Assembly: GCA_036654655.1 (NCBI GenBank)
Contig: JAVVRP010000018.1
Location: forward strand, 1-12,385
Reading direction: 5' to 3'
From: JAVVRP01 sp036654655
GTDB lineage: Bacteria; Bacillota; Clostridia; Christensenellales; UBA1242
DNA length: 12,385 nucleotides
Position 1 is the first letter of the stretch. Each line of letters starts with the position of its first letter. Position numbers and translations under genes: made by a program. Below the pieces are notes generated by a model that saw only the letters and a list, made by a program, of their open reading frames with translations, did not search any database and had not been told where the DNA came from. Below, in pieces: positions 1 to 11,900 of this stretch.

Positions 1-627
<627 letters not shown>

Positions 628-670
628 TAAAGAGAAAATGAGGATGAAATAAGCCTCACATAACCTTAAT

Positions 671-700
671 TTACAAATTGATGTAATTATCAGTTTGTAA
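671..700. repeat. Inverted repeat (hairpin) in the 16S 3' spacer
   Basis: The arms TTACAAATTG (671-680) and CAGTTTGTAA (691-700) can pair over 10 positions with one G-U pair around a 10-base A/T loop. It is followed by A residues rather than T residues, so it is not a plus-strand terminator. A second small hairpin, TTGCAA at 707-712 with TTGCAA at 718-723, follows at once. A role in pre-16S processing is possible but not shown. Confidence 0.45.
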
Positions 701-787
701 AAAAAATTGCAATTTTATTGCAAATCAAAAAAAAACGAAAACCGTGATAAGTTTTCAAAATAGATGAATTTCAAAAACATTTTAGAG

Positions 788-805
788 ATCGAAAAAATTT
801 TCGAT
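788..805. repeat. Inverted repeat in the 16S 3' spacer
   Basis: ATCGAAAA at 788-795 is the exact reverse complement of TTTTCGAT at 798-805, with only AA between. The tiny loop makes it more palindrome than hairpin. It lies about 35 bases before the terminator at 840-873. Its role is unknown; in DNA this rich in A and T, a chance origin is possible. Confidence 0.35.
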
Positions 806-839
806 AAAAAATACCAGAAACCCATTCCTATTTAAGTTT

Positions 840-873
840 AAAAAAAAGAACGTTCGCAAGAACGTTTTTTTTT
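840..873. terminator. Bidirectional Rho-independent terminator
   Basis: AACGTTC (849-855) pairs perfectly with GAACGTT (860-866) around a GCAA tetraloop (856-859). The A tract at 840-847 and the T tract ending at 873 are symmetric, so each strand reads as a stem followed by a run of U. It lies between the 16S gene on the plus strand and the lipoprotein gene on the minus strand, which converge here. It can therefore end both transcripts. Its position is the main evidence that 16S transcription stops without reaching a 23S gene. Confidence 0.9.
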
Positions 874-894
874 ATTCAAATTTTTAATAAACTG

Positions 895-1782
895 TTATAT
901 TTTATATTCAAAATTAAATGTTGCCTTTGGATTTTCGCGTGCAAATGCAGATATGTCAAGTTTTAAAAAATCTAACGGAAGGGGCACTTCAAAAACCTCG
1001 CTAAGCGTTGCAAAACTGTTTGTTGGCGTGGTTTTGAGTTCAATAACAACAGTGTGGTCAAGAGCATTGTTTGCATCAAATTTAACCGAGTATAAGCGTG
1101 CAAAAACATTTCCTGAGGCGGTTGTTGCAAACTCATAAACAGATTGAATTTTAGGTTGGTTTTTTGTTTCAGTTTTTGTTACAGAAATTTTAAGATAAGA
1201 TTTGTTTTTATTAAAATCCACATAAATTTTATATGAAGATTCGCCAACAACAATAACCTCAAATTTATCTTCAATTTTTTTAATTTCATATGTTTTTGTG
1301 TTGGTTGGTGCGTCCAAGTCTTTAACCAAATATTCAACACTTGCAGGTTCTTTTTCGCTGTTAGTTTGTTTTGTAACAGTTAATTTTTGTTTGCCAAAAC
1401 TTGCAGGACCAGACGGATTTGCCAGGTTCCAATTTCCATCATAAGAAAACATAATTGGGGTAGAACTTGTTTCATTTTCGCTTGTTGTAATTGCAGAAAT
1501 AATTTGTGTTATAAATTTAAATCCGTTAATTTCTTCCTTAAATTTTAAAATACCATTAGCAGAAGTTGCAGAAGGTGACTGAGCATTTGCTGCATAGCCA
1601 TATATTTCAAAAAAATTTTTAGCATTATCCCAGTAAAAATTGTTAACGCTTTTTGTTGTTGCAGAAAGTTTAACACCAATATTTCCGCACGAGCATAGCA
1701 AGATTCCGCAAGTTAAAACGCAAAAAGCAAGTAAAGCCTTTTTGCAAATTTTTTTAAAAAAACTATTTTTTTCACTTTTCAT
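895..1782 (-). CDS. Predicted lipoprotein of unknown function
   Basis: This 295-residue protein starts with a basic stretch (K10, K11, K14, K15), a hydrophobic core (about 16-29) and a lipobox-like L-C-S-C with Cys32 as the likely lipidated residue. It should be exported and anchored to the outer face of the cell membrane. The rest looks soluble and rich in beta strands, with many K, T, S and N residues. I do not recognise the family. The start is supported by the site GAGGTGA just upstream, which is fully complementary to the 16S tail in this window. The gene overlaps the end of the upstream membrane-protein gene by 11 bases, so translation is probably coupled. It ends with TAA about 20 bases before the shared terminator. 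Product class is fairly sure; the role is unknown. Confidence 0.85.
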   Translation of the reverse strand: MKSEKNSFFKKICKKALLAFCVLTCGILLCSCGNIGVKLSATTKSVNNFYWDNAKNFFEIYGYAANAQSPSATSANGILKFKEEINGFKFITQIISAITTSENETSSTPIMFSYDGNWNLANPSGPASFGKQKLTVTKQTNSEKEPASVEYLVKDLDAPTNTKTYEIKKIEDKFEVIVVGESSYKIYVDFNKNKSYLKISVTKTETKNQPKIQSVYEFATTASGNVFARLYSVKFDANNALDHTVVIELKTTPTNSFATLSEVFEVPLPLDFLKLDISAFARENPKATFNFEYKI

Positions 1783-2773
1783 TATTCACCTCTTTTGTGT
1801 TACATTCTATTTTTTTAAAAGTAGGTTTTGCAAACAAGGCAATTAAGCAAACAACAATTCCAGTAAATAAAATTGAAAACATGTACCAACTTTCTGCTCT
1901 TGCAACGTGCTTGTAAAGTTTTATGTAAGTTGTTGAAATTTGTGCTGGATTAAAAGTCCATTGATGCACCCAAATTCCGCCCTGAATTTGCAACAAGGAG
2001 TAATTATCGGTTTCTGCAACTTTTGCAGAGTGCAACCGATTTGAATTAGAAAAAATGTTGTAACTTAAAACTGGTGTTTCAAGCAATGCTGTTTTAACAT
2101 TTCCAAACGCATTTTTCTTTAAATTTTCAATTATATTTAAAAGTTTGTTGCCAAGCAAAATTGTTGAGTCTTCATCAGGAATTTGCATGGCAAATTTTGA
2201 CAAGCCTGTTTCGGTTACATTATGAACAAACAACGTTGATAATATTTGTTTTGAAACGCTGGGCGATGTGCAGTTAGAATAAAAATATGCCAAGTTTTGT
2301 TGGTTAGAAAATTCTAACGAAAGCCAAATTGCCATTTTTTCTTGATCATTTCCACATGTAATTTTAAGTCCGTTTTTTGCAGAAACAAGTTCGTCACCAA
2401 CAAGATTTGTGCCACAAGATTTGGCATAACTTTGTTCCATGTTTATTTTTTGGACAATTAAAAAGTTTTTTGCAAGATTTTCAAAATTTTGTATTTCAGC
2501 AGGCAAAATTCCTTTTGCAATCCATGCGTCCTTATTGTATTTAAACCAATAGTTTTCATAAACAGCGCCGTTATATGTTTGCGTTGAAAACATAACAGCA
2601 TCACTGTTTTCAAGCAAATTTTGTTTGTTTGTACTGTTATTTGGCGTTGCCGTGCTGTTTATGGCACATGTACTTTGAGCAAATGTATTTGAAAAAACAT
2701 TTTGCCCCACAAAAATTAGCGATATGCCCAAAATGGCAATCATAAAACCTATATTTATTTTTTTCATACTCAT
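1772..2773 (-). CDS. Predicted membrane protein with two transmembrane segments, unknown function
   Basis: This 333-residue protein has a hydrophobic segment at about residues 7-24 after a basic N-terminus and a second at about 296-315, followed by a lysine-containing tail. The simplest topology puts residues about 30-295 outside the cell. That domain has cysteines at 36, 120, 140 and 168 that could form disulfides, and many N, S and T residues. The first segment could instead be a cleaved signal peptide. I recognise no known domain. Two starts are possible, ATG at 2773 or ATG at 2767 (MKK); neither has a clear Shine-Dalgarno sequence, which is unlike the other two genes. The gene ends with TGA inside the start of the lipoprotein gene, so the two are one operon, transcribed away from the giant surface-protein gene. 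Confidence 0.82.
   Translation of the reverse strand: MSMKKINIGFMIAILGISLIFVGQNVFSNTFAQSTCAINSTATPNNSTNKQNLLENSDAVMFSTQTYNGAVYENYWFKYNKDAWIAKGILPAEIQNFENLAKNFLIVQKINMEQSYAKSCGTNLVGDELVSAKNGLKITCGNDQEKMAIWLSLEFSNQQNLAYFYSNCTSPSVSKQILSTLFVHNVTETGLSKFAMQIPDEDSTILLGNKLLNIIENLKKNAFGNVKTALLETPVLSYNIFSNSNRLHSAKVAETDNYSLLQIQGGIWVHQWTFNPAQISTTYIKLYKHVARAESWYMFSILFTGIVVCLIALFAKPTFKKIECNTKEVNNEK
1786..1792 (-). promoter_or_regulatory. Ribosome binding site of the lipoprotein gene
   Basis: On the minus strand this reads GAGGTGA, ending three bases before the ATG at 1782-1780. All seven bases are complementary to TCACCTC at 617-623 in the 16S tail. It lies inside the last codons of the upstream gene, as expected for an overlapping, translationally coupled pair. 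It fixes the start of the lipoprotein. Confidence 0.85.
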
Positions 2774-2785
2774 ATGATATCATAT
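2772..2785. promoter_or_regulatory. Perfect 14-base palindrome at the start of the membrane-protein gene
   Basis: ATATGAT (2772-2778) is followed directly by its reverse complement ATCATAT (2779-2785). The palindrome overlaps the first possible start codon of the minus-strand gene. On the minus strand it contains TATGAT (2784-2779), a fair -10 box, though I find no good -35 at the right distance. It could be an operator for a dimeric regulator, part of a promoter giving an almost leaderless mRNA, or chance in A/T-rich DNA. Confidence 0.35.
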
Positions 2786-2934
2786 TTTTCAAAAAATACA
2801 AAAATGTTTATTAACTTTTTTATTTTTTATTTTTTTAATAAATTTTTACACTCAAACAAAATTTTAAATGTTTAAATGTATTTTAAAACATAAAAACATA
2901 ATCTTAAAAAGTTTTGATAATTAAGTTAAAATAC
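2774..2934. other. Divergent intergenic region
   Basis: This very A/T-rich stretch separates the minus-strand membrane-protein operon from the plus-strand giant gene. I see no RNA gene and no convincing open reading frame. Minus-strand promoter elements must lie here or just inside the palindrome at 2772-2785, but no -35/-10 pair stands out. A small minus-strand open frame that crosses this region lies antisense to the strong promoter and signal-peptide codons of the giant gene and is not credible. Confidence 0.6.
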
Positions 2935-2963
2935 TTGTCTTTTTTCTGTATATTTTGTATAAT
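2935..2963 (+). promoter_or_regulatory. Sigma-70-type promoter of the giant surface-protein gene
   Basis: The -35 box TTGTCT (2935-2940, four of six consensus bases) and a perfect -10 box TATAAT (2958-2963) are separated by exactly 17 bases. Transcription should start near 2970, giving a short leader of about 25 bases before the ATG at 2995. No operator or riboswitch fits in so short a leader. The promoter suggests housekeeping-type expression unless a regulator binds upstream. Confidence 0.82.
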
Positions 2964-2982
2964 ATTAATAAAAAATAGTATT

Positions 2983-2987
2983 AGGAG
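2983..2987 (+). promoter_or_regulatory. Ribosome binding site of the giant gene
   Basis: AGGAG lies seven bases before the ATG at 2995 and is complementary to CTCCT at 621-625 in the 16S tail. Together with the basic, hydrophobic N-terminus that follows, it fixes the start of the giant reading frame. Confidence 0.88.
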
Positions 2988-2994
2988 TTTTAAT

Positions 2995-5900
2995 ATGTTT
3001 AAAAAACTTGCAAAATTTGGAGCAGTTGGTATTACATGTTTCACTCTTTGTTTATGTGCAATGCTTTTTGCACAAACAATTAATGTTAAATCTGCAAACT
3101 TAACGGAAACAACTTCCGCACAGATAAGCCAGCCTTCAAGTTTTAACAATAATGAAAATAATAATAAAACGCCAAACAACTTACCTTTAAGTTATTCTGC
3201 AAACAACGCAAGTAACATTGCAATTGCAGAGCAACTTTCAGAAAAGTGGGGGGCGTCACAATATGCCGAGCCAACAGCCGAGCCAACAATTAAAGGTTAT
3301 GGAACACAAGAATCTCCATTTTTAATTGATTCGGCAGAAAAACTTGCAAAAGTTGCCACAAATGTTAATGCCGGCACAAACGCATCTAGTTACTATAAAC
3401 TTACAAATAACATAAATCTTTCTGGCAAAATTTGGACTCCAATAGGGAGTGGCAATCCATTTTCAGGCTTTTTTGATGGAAATGGTTACAGCATCACAGG
3501 GTTAACAATAAACAGCATTTCTTATGGTTTTGGTAATTATGCTGGCTTGTTTGGGTATGTTAAAAATAATGATAATTACATTAAAAACATGTCCTTAAAA
3601 CAAGTTTTAATTTCATCCACAAGTACAACAAATGTTGGTGGGCTTGTTGGCAGTAGTTTTGCTGGAGAAGGCGGTACAAAAACTTTAACAATTTCTCAAA
3701 TTGCAATAGAGAGTGGAATTATACAAAGTAATTATTTCTATAACACTTATATCGGCGGGATTGTTGGGTCGGGTGATTTAAAAACAACAATAGAATCATG
3801 TTTTGTTTCTGCAATTGTAAAAAACATGGGAACCGAGAGAGAACCTGTATATACCTCTTATGCCATTGCGGGTGGCAGTGCAACTGTTAAAAATTGTTAT
3901 GGCACGGCGGATGTTTTTAACAAAGGCAAAAAAATCACGGCATATAACAACATGGGCACAGATTTAATTGCAAAAGGTGCAAAAAATAGTTTTCATACAC
4001 AAGGGACGTCCTTATCATTTACAGATCCATTTAAAACCGATCCATGGTTTTATGATAGCACAACTTGCAAGCATCCAGTTTTAAAAGGTGTAGGCAATAA
4101 TTATATAAAAGCAACAGTTAATAATGCTGGTACAATAACCTTTAATGAAAAGGCACTGTCAAAAACTGAGCCATTTGAACAACTTAAAATTATTGGCACT
4201 GATTATTCATATACAGCAAAAGGCTTTGTTGGAAATTCAACCTTTTCTTTTAATGGCGAAACTTTATACACAACAACAAGTGCAATAACAAATGCATATA
4301 ATATTAAATTAAAAGCAAATGGAACCCAAACAACAAGCGAATCGGAAATAACAATAATAAATAATCGTCAAGGAAATTTGGAATTTAAATTTAATTCATT
4401 AAGTATTGGAATTTACAATTCATATAACAAAGATTTTCAAAACTTTGCCTTAAAATCAACTGTAAATCCAAGCGCAGAAAAGTTGTATAACAAGGCTGAC
4501 AAAACTGAAACAACATGTGCATACAAAGAAACAAAAGAAAGTAAGTTATATTTTGGAACAAGTGGAACCATTTTAATAACAATACCCCAAGTTTTTGAGT
4601 TAAACCAACCTTTTGACATAACCGTTACTCTTTATGGAGAGTTTTCAAAACAATATAATTTTTTAAGTAGTGATGAAATTGCTGTTGTAAAAGGACTTAC
4701 TAATGGCGCCCCATCAAATTTGGAGAGCGCATTTTTGGCTTCCGGAGAACCTAAAACCTGCACCTACACATACACCTATGCCACTGCATTTAGCGAAATT
4801 AAAATTTTTGTTACCGACCAACGATTGGTAAAAGTTGTTTATCCAGAAAATGCAGTGTTAAAAGATGGAACCACTTCACCAATTTCAATTACAAACATAG
4901 AGGGAACAAGTTGTGGAAATTATGCTCTTGCAAGATATAACAAAACATTTAATTTAAGTGGCAGAAGTTTGCCATTTCCATCTGTTAATCAAGCATATTC
5001 CATTCGTGGTTTAATTTTTAAGGGCTATGTTCAGTCTGCAAGCATAATTGCAATAGGGTCGAATCAAAGTCAGTATTTCAATAATTTAGAAAACATTTGG
5101 GTAGACGTTTTAAAAGAATTTACGTTAAGTGCACATTTTAATTATGCGGGTTACAACATTTCTGTTACTGCAACAACAAAAAATGTGGAAAGAACAAATG
5201 TTGAACCATATTTTGGGCTTACGCACAGTAGTTTAGAATCAATTACATCCACTGATGGAAAAGTTAGGTTTGAAGGGATTGGCTATAAAAATTGGTTTAT
5301 AATAAATTCAACAAACAGCGCATATAACCTTGAAAGCGTTGAGATAATTGCAAATGGAACAAAAACAACAATTTGGGTTGGAGATTGGGGAACAAATCCT
5401 GTTTCTGGCATTACAGATTCAAATAATTTGTTAATTCAAGCAGATAAAAAAGATGTTACACAAGGGATAAAATTTACAATTCTTGGTTTGTTTTCTAATT
5501 TTGCCGATTATAAATTAAATTTTAATTTGGCTGAAAAAGCAGATTTTAACAGGACTTTAAATGCAAAATTTGTTGACAATGCAACCAGCAATGACGTGGG
5601 CGGTTTAACTTTTCAAATTTCGGAAGATAACAAGACATGGCAAAACGCAGACCCTTGCCCAATTAATGTTAATGCATACACGGGACTATACATAAAAATT
5701 GGTGCCAACCCAGATGGCTATACAAGTGAAATTGCAGGATATGACCAAAGGTTAGAAAAAGTTGGTACGCGTGTTTTTTATATTAAAAGTATTGACAATT
5801 TTTTTGGAAATAATGTTGCGGGCGAACAAATGCTTAATTTCAGAATAAACAATAGTTCAACAAGTTACACGGTTGAATTAGAATTTTATGATTTAAACGA

Positions 5901-8900
5901 TAATAAAATAACAACAATGTTGGATGATTACGGAAAAAATATTGATATAATTAGTATAATTAAGTCTTATGTAAATAGATATGAAACAAGCAATGCCAGT
6001 GGGTTTGGCATAAAGGCAGGAAATGATGTTGATGTGGTTTTATCTTCATATAAGCACACAATTTACAGTGTAAGTAGTACACATAAAGTAGAGCAAACAA
6101 ATACGGATGTGGATAACTTTGAAAGAATTAGCACCTTTCGAGATGTTGGAAAAACCAGTTTTTCATGCAAAAACTTGTTAGGCGGTATTGGTGATCCAGC
6201 AAATGTTAAAATAATAATAAAAATTACACTAGAATTAAGAACTTATGATGTTTTTTTAAAAAGAGATATAACTGGTACCAGTAATTGTAAAGTTAGATTT
6301 GACAATGGCGATAATACATATGGACGTTGGGTAGATAGCAGTAACAGTTATGCAGAAAAGACAGGATTGAATTTTGGAAACAAATTTTATATTCAAGTTT
6401 TTTCCGGAACAAGTAAATTTGTTGGTTTTAAAATTAACGGTAAAACAATTACTGCTTCACAAGTTGCTGTGGTTGATTACATAGAAAACAAAACAACATA
6501 TCAAACACAAGTTTATACTTTTGACTATGATAAAAATTTTGCAGATTTTGGAAGCGAGCCAATAATTTGGGCTTATTTTAATCAAGATGCAATAACTTAT
6601 AAGTTTAAGCAACAACTAGAAAATCCTGAGGGACACACATATAATGGAGTGCAAATTGGTGTAGGCAATTTTAGCATGCCAAATGGATACAATGTGCAAG
6701 TAAAAATAAACAGTACAAAACCCACAAGTTTAGCGGACTGTTCAATTCCACCACGAACAAGCCCTAAATTTACCTTTTTGCCATCAGGAGCAAATCAAAA
6801 TTGGGAATTTGCAGGATTTTTGCCAAAAGGTGGAACTTCAACAATTACTGGAAACACACTTACTCCAACCGATAACAATATAACGGAATACACTCTTATT
6901 TTCAAATGTAAAAAAATAACAGTAAATTTAAATCAAGATAATGGGGCAGTCGCATCCACAAAAGAAATTTACTATAACTTTTCTTGTGGCACAGAAATGC
7001 CAGTTAAAAATTATTACACATTTAATGGCTACAAGATTGATGGAAAAACAGATATTGTTTTTGATAAAGATGGCAAATTAGACATGGATGTTTCAAATCA
7101 AATTTTTATTAATAATGACGGTTCGGGTTACATAAACGCAACTGCACAGTGGGACCCAAGCATTTATACTTTTAAATTTGAGGGAGAAACAGAAGAAGTA
7201 ACATATGCGTATGGATCAAATAACACCTCTGGCAATGCTCCAATTCCGGCAAATAATAATGGCTATCAGTTTATTGGCTGGGGGATAGCAAATAACACAA
7301 TTTTTAATGGTACAGGAATTTTTGACAAAGTAGCATTTGATACTTTTATAACAACATCACAATCAACAACAATCACTCTTTCGGCATTATGGAGTGCAAA
7401 TAGCGTTACCATTACCTATGATGCATTAAGTGGTATTTTTGAAAATAGTCCGCAAACAAGCACAATAACCATTGAAAGTGCAACTCAAACAGGCTTAAAA
7501 GAATACAAAGTTCCAAACTTTAAAATTGTAAGAGAGGGTTACACTTTTGCTGGATGGAAAATGGGCGAAACAAAGATAATGGATTTATACAATGTTCCCA
7601 TTTCAGGAAGTGGGCAAACAAGAAGCGTTGTCGGGTTGTGTTTTTGGAACAGCAACTGGGGGCTAACTGCAAAATTAGATGCAATTTGGAATAGCGTGCA
7701 GTTTAATATTGTGTATGATGTAAATGGTGGTGAGTATGGGGGAACAAGTAAACCTGCAAACGTGCAACTTATAGAGTCTGCAATAAATTTTGATAGTAGA
7801 AACTATCAAGTTCCAGAATCAAAGTCTGGCACAGTTGTTGACATACAAGCAAGCACACCAACAAAAACAGGACACACATTTTTGGGCTGGGCGGACAAGT
7901 CAAACACCAAATTTAACGCGCCAAATAGCACATGGGCACCCATTGATTTTTACATTAATGCAAGTGCTTATAACTCTGCAACAATAATAGATGGAAAGTT
8001 ACATGTTACTGGAATAAGTTTTAAAAAAACTGATGCAATGTTTTTAAAAGCGGTTTGGAAAGCAAATAAATATGATTTAACTTTTAATGCAAATGGTGGT
8101 GTGTTTGCTGGCGGTTCCACAACACTTTTAGGAAAGGCCACTTATGGCTCAGATGTGTACACAGTGCCAGAGTCTCCAACAAGGCAACTTTTTGTATTTA
8201 TGGGTTGGGCAAAAAAGAGTGACGCAACAGTGGCAGATTTTATTGACGCAAACAGCACAACAGGAAAAGAAATTTGGGCAAATCAACTTACAACTGTTTA
8301 TGCGGTGTGGAAAAACGCAACTTATTTGGTTGACGTTAACAAGCAAATAACAAAAAATGGTGAAAAAGTTGGTTTGAGTGAACTACTTTTAAAGGTTGAT
8401 TTTATTGCAAATTCAACAATAATAACTGATACATTTAACATAGTTCAATGGCATACGCTTAGTGGTGTTTCAAAAATTGGGACAACATCTTGCACAACTT
8501 TGCTTATTGGAGATTTTTCACAAAATCTGCGTGATGCAATAAAGTTGCAAAACATTTTGCCAAATGAAAAAATTGAAGTTGTTATAAATTATGAAGTGTT
8601 CAGTTACACATTAAAATTTACTGGAAATAACGTAAGTAACAATGTAAAATTTTATCACACAGACTTAGAATTATTTACGCCAGTTGACACAAAAGCAGGT
8701 TATTCGTTTTTGGGCTGGCTTGTAAGTGGAACAACCACACCAATAATTTTTGCAGGTGGAAATGTTTTATCAGACAAACTTGTAAATTACATTATTAACA
8801 ACAACGCAATCCAAAACGGAAGCATAATTGAATTTGTGCCACAGTTTGCAGAAAATAAATTTGAGTTTGCACTTTTGCAAAATGGTGTTGTAAAATCAAA

Positions 8901-11900
8901 TGGTGCTTTTGCAAATTATCCTGAATATTCAACATTAAAAGCAGGAATAACTGTAAATTTTAAGCCAGACGGCACATACGATGGAACAGACACCAACAAA
9001 TTTGCAAATGTAGAATCTGGGCTTGCATTTTTGGGTTGGTATTATAAAACAAGCGGTACAAAAATACTTGATAATATTGGGAACTATTCTTCCACAGACT
9101 TTATAAACTTTTTTAATGGTGCAGAAAAAAACAGTAATGGATATGTTGAACTTATTCCAGTTTTTGAAATAGTCGCACCAAATTTTGCGGTTGAAAACAT
9201 TTCAAAGGTGTATGATACAACAACAACTGCATGTCATTTAAAAGCCACAAATTACAACAACAAATTAAATTACAAATTTGTGTGGAAAAAAGGTTTAGAA
9301 ACAAAAAAAGAGGAACAGCCATTAAGTGGAATTAGTTTTTATAATTTTGTTAATGTTGTTGATTCTGGATTGTGGAGTTTAACAATAACCGTTTGGTTTT
9401 CATCAAATGCAATTGTTTCCGAGGAAAAGGCTTTAACTCAAAACTTTACTGTTGCAATTGCTTCAAAACAAATTAACATTTCAAATAATGTATATAACAA
9501 AACATACGATAAAAACAATCTTTTATCAGTTATTGTTAAAGGTGTTGGTGACCAAGATATAAAATTAACCGGAAATTATACAAGTGTAAACGCAAACGCA
9601 ACATTAATCATTTCATCATTAAAATTAGAAGATAATTTAGAGTTTTTTGCAAGTAATTATTCATTAAAAATGGATGGTGTTTCAGGCAAAATTTTGCCAA
9701 AAGAAATTACTGTAAGCCAAAGTTTTACCGCAAAATTAAATGTAAATGGCGGTGACATTGAAATTAGATTTACACAAAGTTCTTTGGATGGAGAAATATC
9801 GGTTTTGTTAACAGTTTGTGAAATGCCTCCAAAAACATATTTAACAAATGAAATTAAAAAAAGTGTAACAATAACAAGCGTTGGTGGAAGTGCTAACATT
9901 GATTTAATTAATAACTATGTAATTTTATTTTCAAATGCAAGCACAATCACCTTGGAAACTTTGGATGGTTCTGCTCTACAAAATCCTCTTTTTGCAAGCG
10001 TGGGAACATTTAACAAAAATAATTTTACATTTTCAAGCGCAAACCCAACAAATAGTGAAAGCATAATTCTTTTAACCCCAAAAACAGGACTTAAATTTGG
10101 CACAACAAACAATTTTGAGTTTACAATTAACTCTTACACAAAAGTTGATGGTGTTTTGGCGGAAACAACAAAACCCACAAACATATTCAATGCAGGAAAA
10201 TATTTTGTTACACTAAAAAATGTTAGTTTTAAAGGATATTCTCCAATTAATGTTTCTCTTGAAATAACAATAAATCAAATGAATATTGTTGTAAACGGAA
10301 ATATTGATAAGCAATATGACGGAACAAATCAAGTTTTACAAACAACTATTTTAGGTTTAAACATAATAAAAGCAGATAATTCAACATCTCTGCCAAACAC
10401 AAATTATGAAATAATATCAAGTGGCACATACGCAAGAAGCAGTGCAGAACAACTTTCTTGCATTGTAACTTTAATTGCAACAAATAATTATAAAATTAGC
10501 GGGGAAAACAACGGTTTTATTTTAAAACGAGATATAACAATATTTGGTGCTGAAATTCTTTTGCAAAAATTTTATGATGGCAAAGCATATGTACTTAATT
10601 TAAACAAAAGCATAACAATTAATGTTAATGGAAATAGTAGTCCAATTTCGTGCACTGGTTCATTGGAGTTTACAAAAATTGTAGACGCGGGGCAATACAA
10701 GTTAAGTGAAGAATTAAACAAAAACTTTTATACAATAAATTCTGGTGAAAACAGTTTAAAAAACTTTAACATAATTTTTGATACATCTTGCAATGTTACC
10801 ATAAAACGTGCGGTGCTTTGGCTTGAATCCAACAAAGTTGCAACCGACGCAAATAATCAAAGTTTTGTTTATAAAAACGAACCTTATGCAATACAAGGCA
10901 TTATTGGAGAGGGTGCAATTTTATCCAAAAACGAACCATCTTTTATATATTATATTTTCAAATCTGTCGACGGAGTTGCACAAGGCCAAATTCCAACAGA
11001 TACAAAAATATTTGATTACAAATATTATTCTTTTAAATCAAATGATGGAACAGGTGCAACAGAATTATCTCCAATAAATATTGGAAAATATTATGCAGAA
11101 ATTACAATATCAAACACCAATTTTGAATTTTATGGGGCAGAAAGTGTTGTAAAAAGTTATTTTGTGATAACACCAAAAAGCCTTACAGTAAAATTAACTG
11201 ATGTGCCTTATATCTATGATGGAAACATTGTTAAATTAAATTTAACAAATGAATCGCTTTTTATTTTTGGAACGCAAACAAATGTTGGTTCGTATTTTTC
11301 AACAGGACTATGTGTTAATCATGTTGTGTCTGGAACAGTTCAAACAAACGGAGCGGATGTTGGAGAATACAATAATCTAACAAACAATTTAACATCTGTT
11401 TTAACAATAAAAAATGGCGAAATCAATACTACTCAAAACTATTCAATAACAGTGGTTGGCAAAATTGTTATCTCAAAATCAACAGAAAACTTAACAATTG
11501 TTTTAAAAAGTACTTCTGCGGAAAGGGTTTATAATGCCCAAAATCAAGGTTTAACAAAAGATGACTTTACTTTTAGTGTAGCGCCAATAAGTACTATAAT
11601 AACATACAGAAGCGTTAAAAATGGAAGCACAGCCACGCCAAAAGATTCGGGAATTTACAATTTTACAATAACAGCAACTTTTTCAAATTATGATCCCGTA
11701 ACGTTTAGTGGAGTTTACAGTATTTTACAAAAAGATTTAATTTTATCTAACAGCAACACAAACTGGGACAAAATTTATGATGGAAGCAGTTTGGTAAATG
11801 GAACTATTAACAAAACAGTTGAAAGTGGCAATCCTGCAATGGAAAGTGAAATTTCAAAAATTATCATAACAGGAAATTATTCTTACGCATCGGTTGGTGC

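Larger units (their letters stand above)
628..840. other. Spacer after 16S, no tRNA and no 23S
   Basis: This A/T-rich stretch of 213 bases holds no tRNA gene, no boxA-like element that I can recognise and no start of 23S rRNA. It contains three small inverted repeats (671-700, 707-723 and 788-805). The mature 16S end must be cut from a precursor somewhere here, and one of these hairpins could mark that site. The matching strand upstream of 16S is outside the window, so this cannot be judged. No open reading frame of useful length with a ribosome binding site is present. Confidence 0.7.

Noticed and set aside
1749..1772. Three seven-base homopolymer runs near the start of the lipoprotein gene, as a phase-variation switch
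   Set aside because: Runs of this length are expected by chance in lysine and phenylalanine codons of DNA this rich in A and T; nothing else points to a switch.
953..1846. Plus-strand open frames at 953-1138 and 1640-1846
   Set aside because: Both are antisense to the lipoprotein gene, which has a lipobox, a perfect ribosome binding site and a matching terminator.
2904..3179. Minus-strand open frame of 91 codons with hydrophobic N-terminus
   Set aside because: It is antisense to the promoter, ribosome binding site and signal-peptide codons of the giant gene; the hydrophobic look comes from complementing A/T-rich codons, and there is no good ribosome binding site.
4391..11077. Several open frames of 60-89 codons on both strands within the giant gene
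   Set aside because: The long continuous frame carries recognisable domains throughout; the short ones are other-frame shadows.
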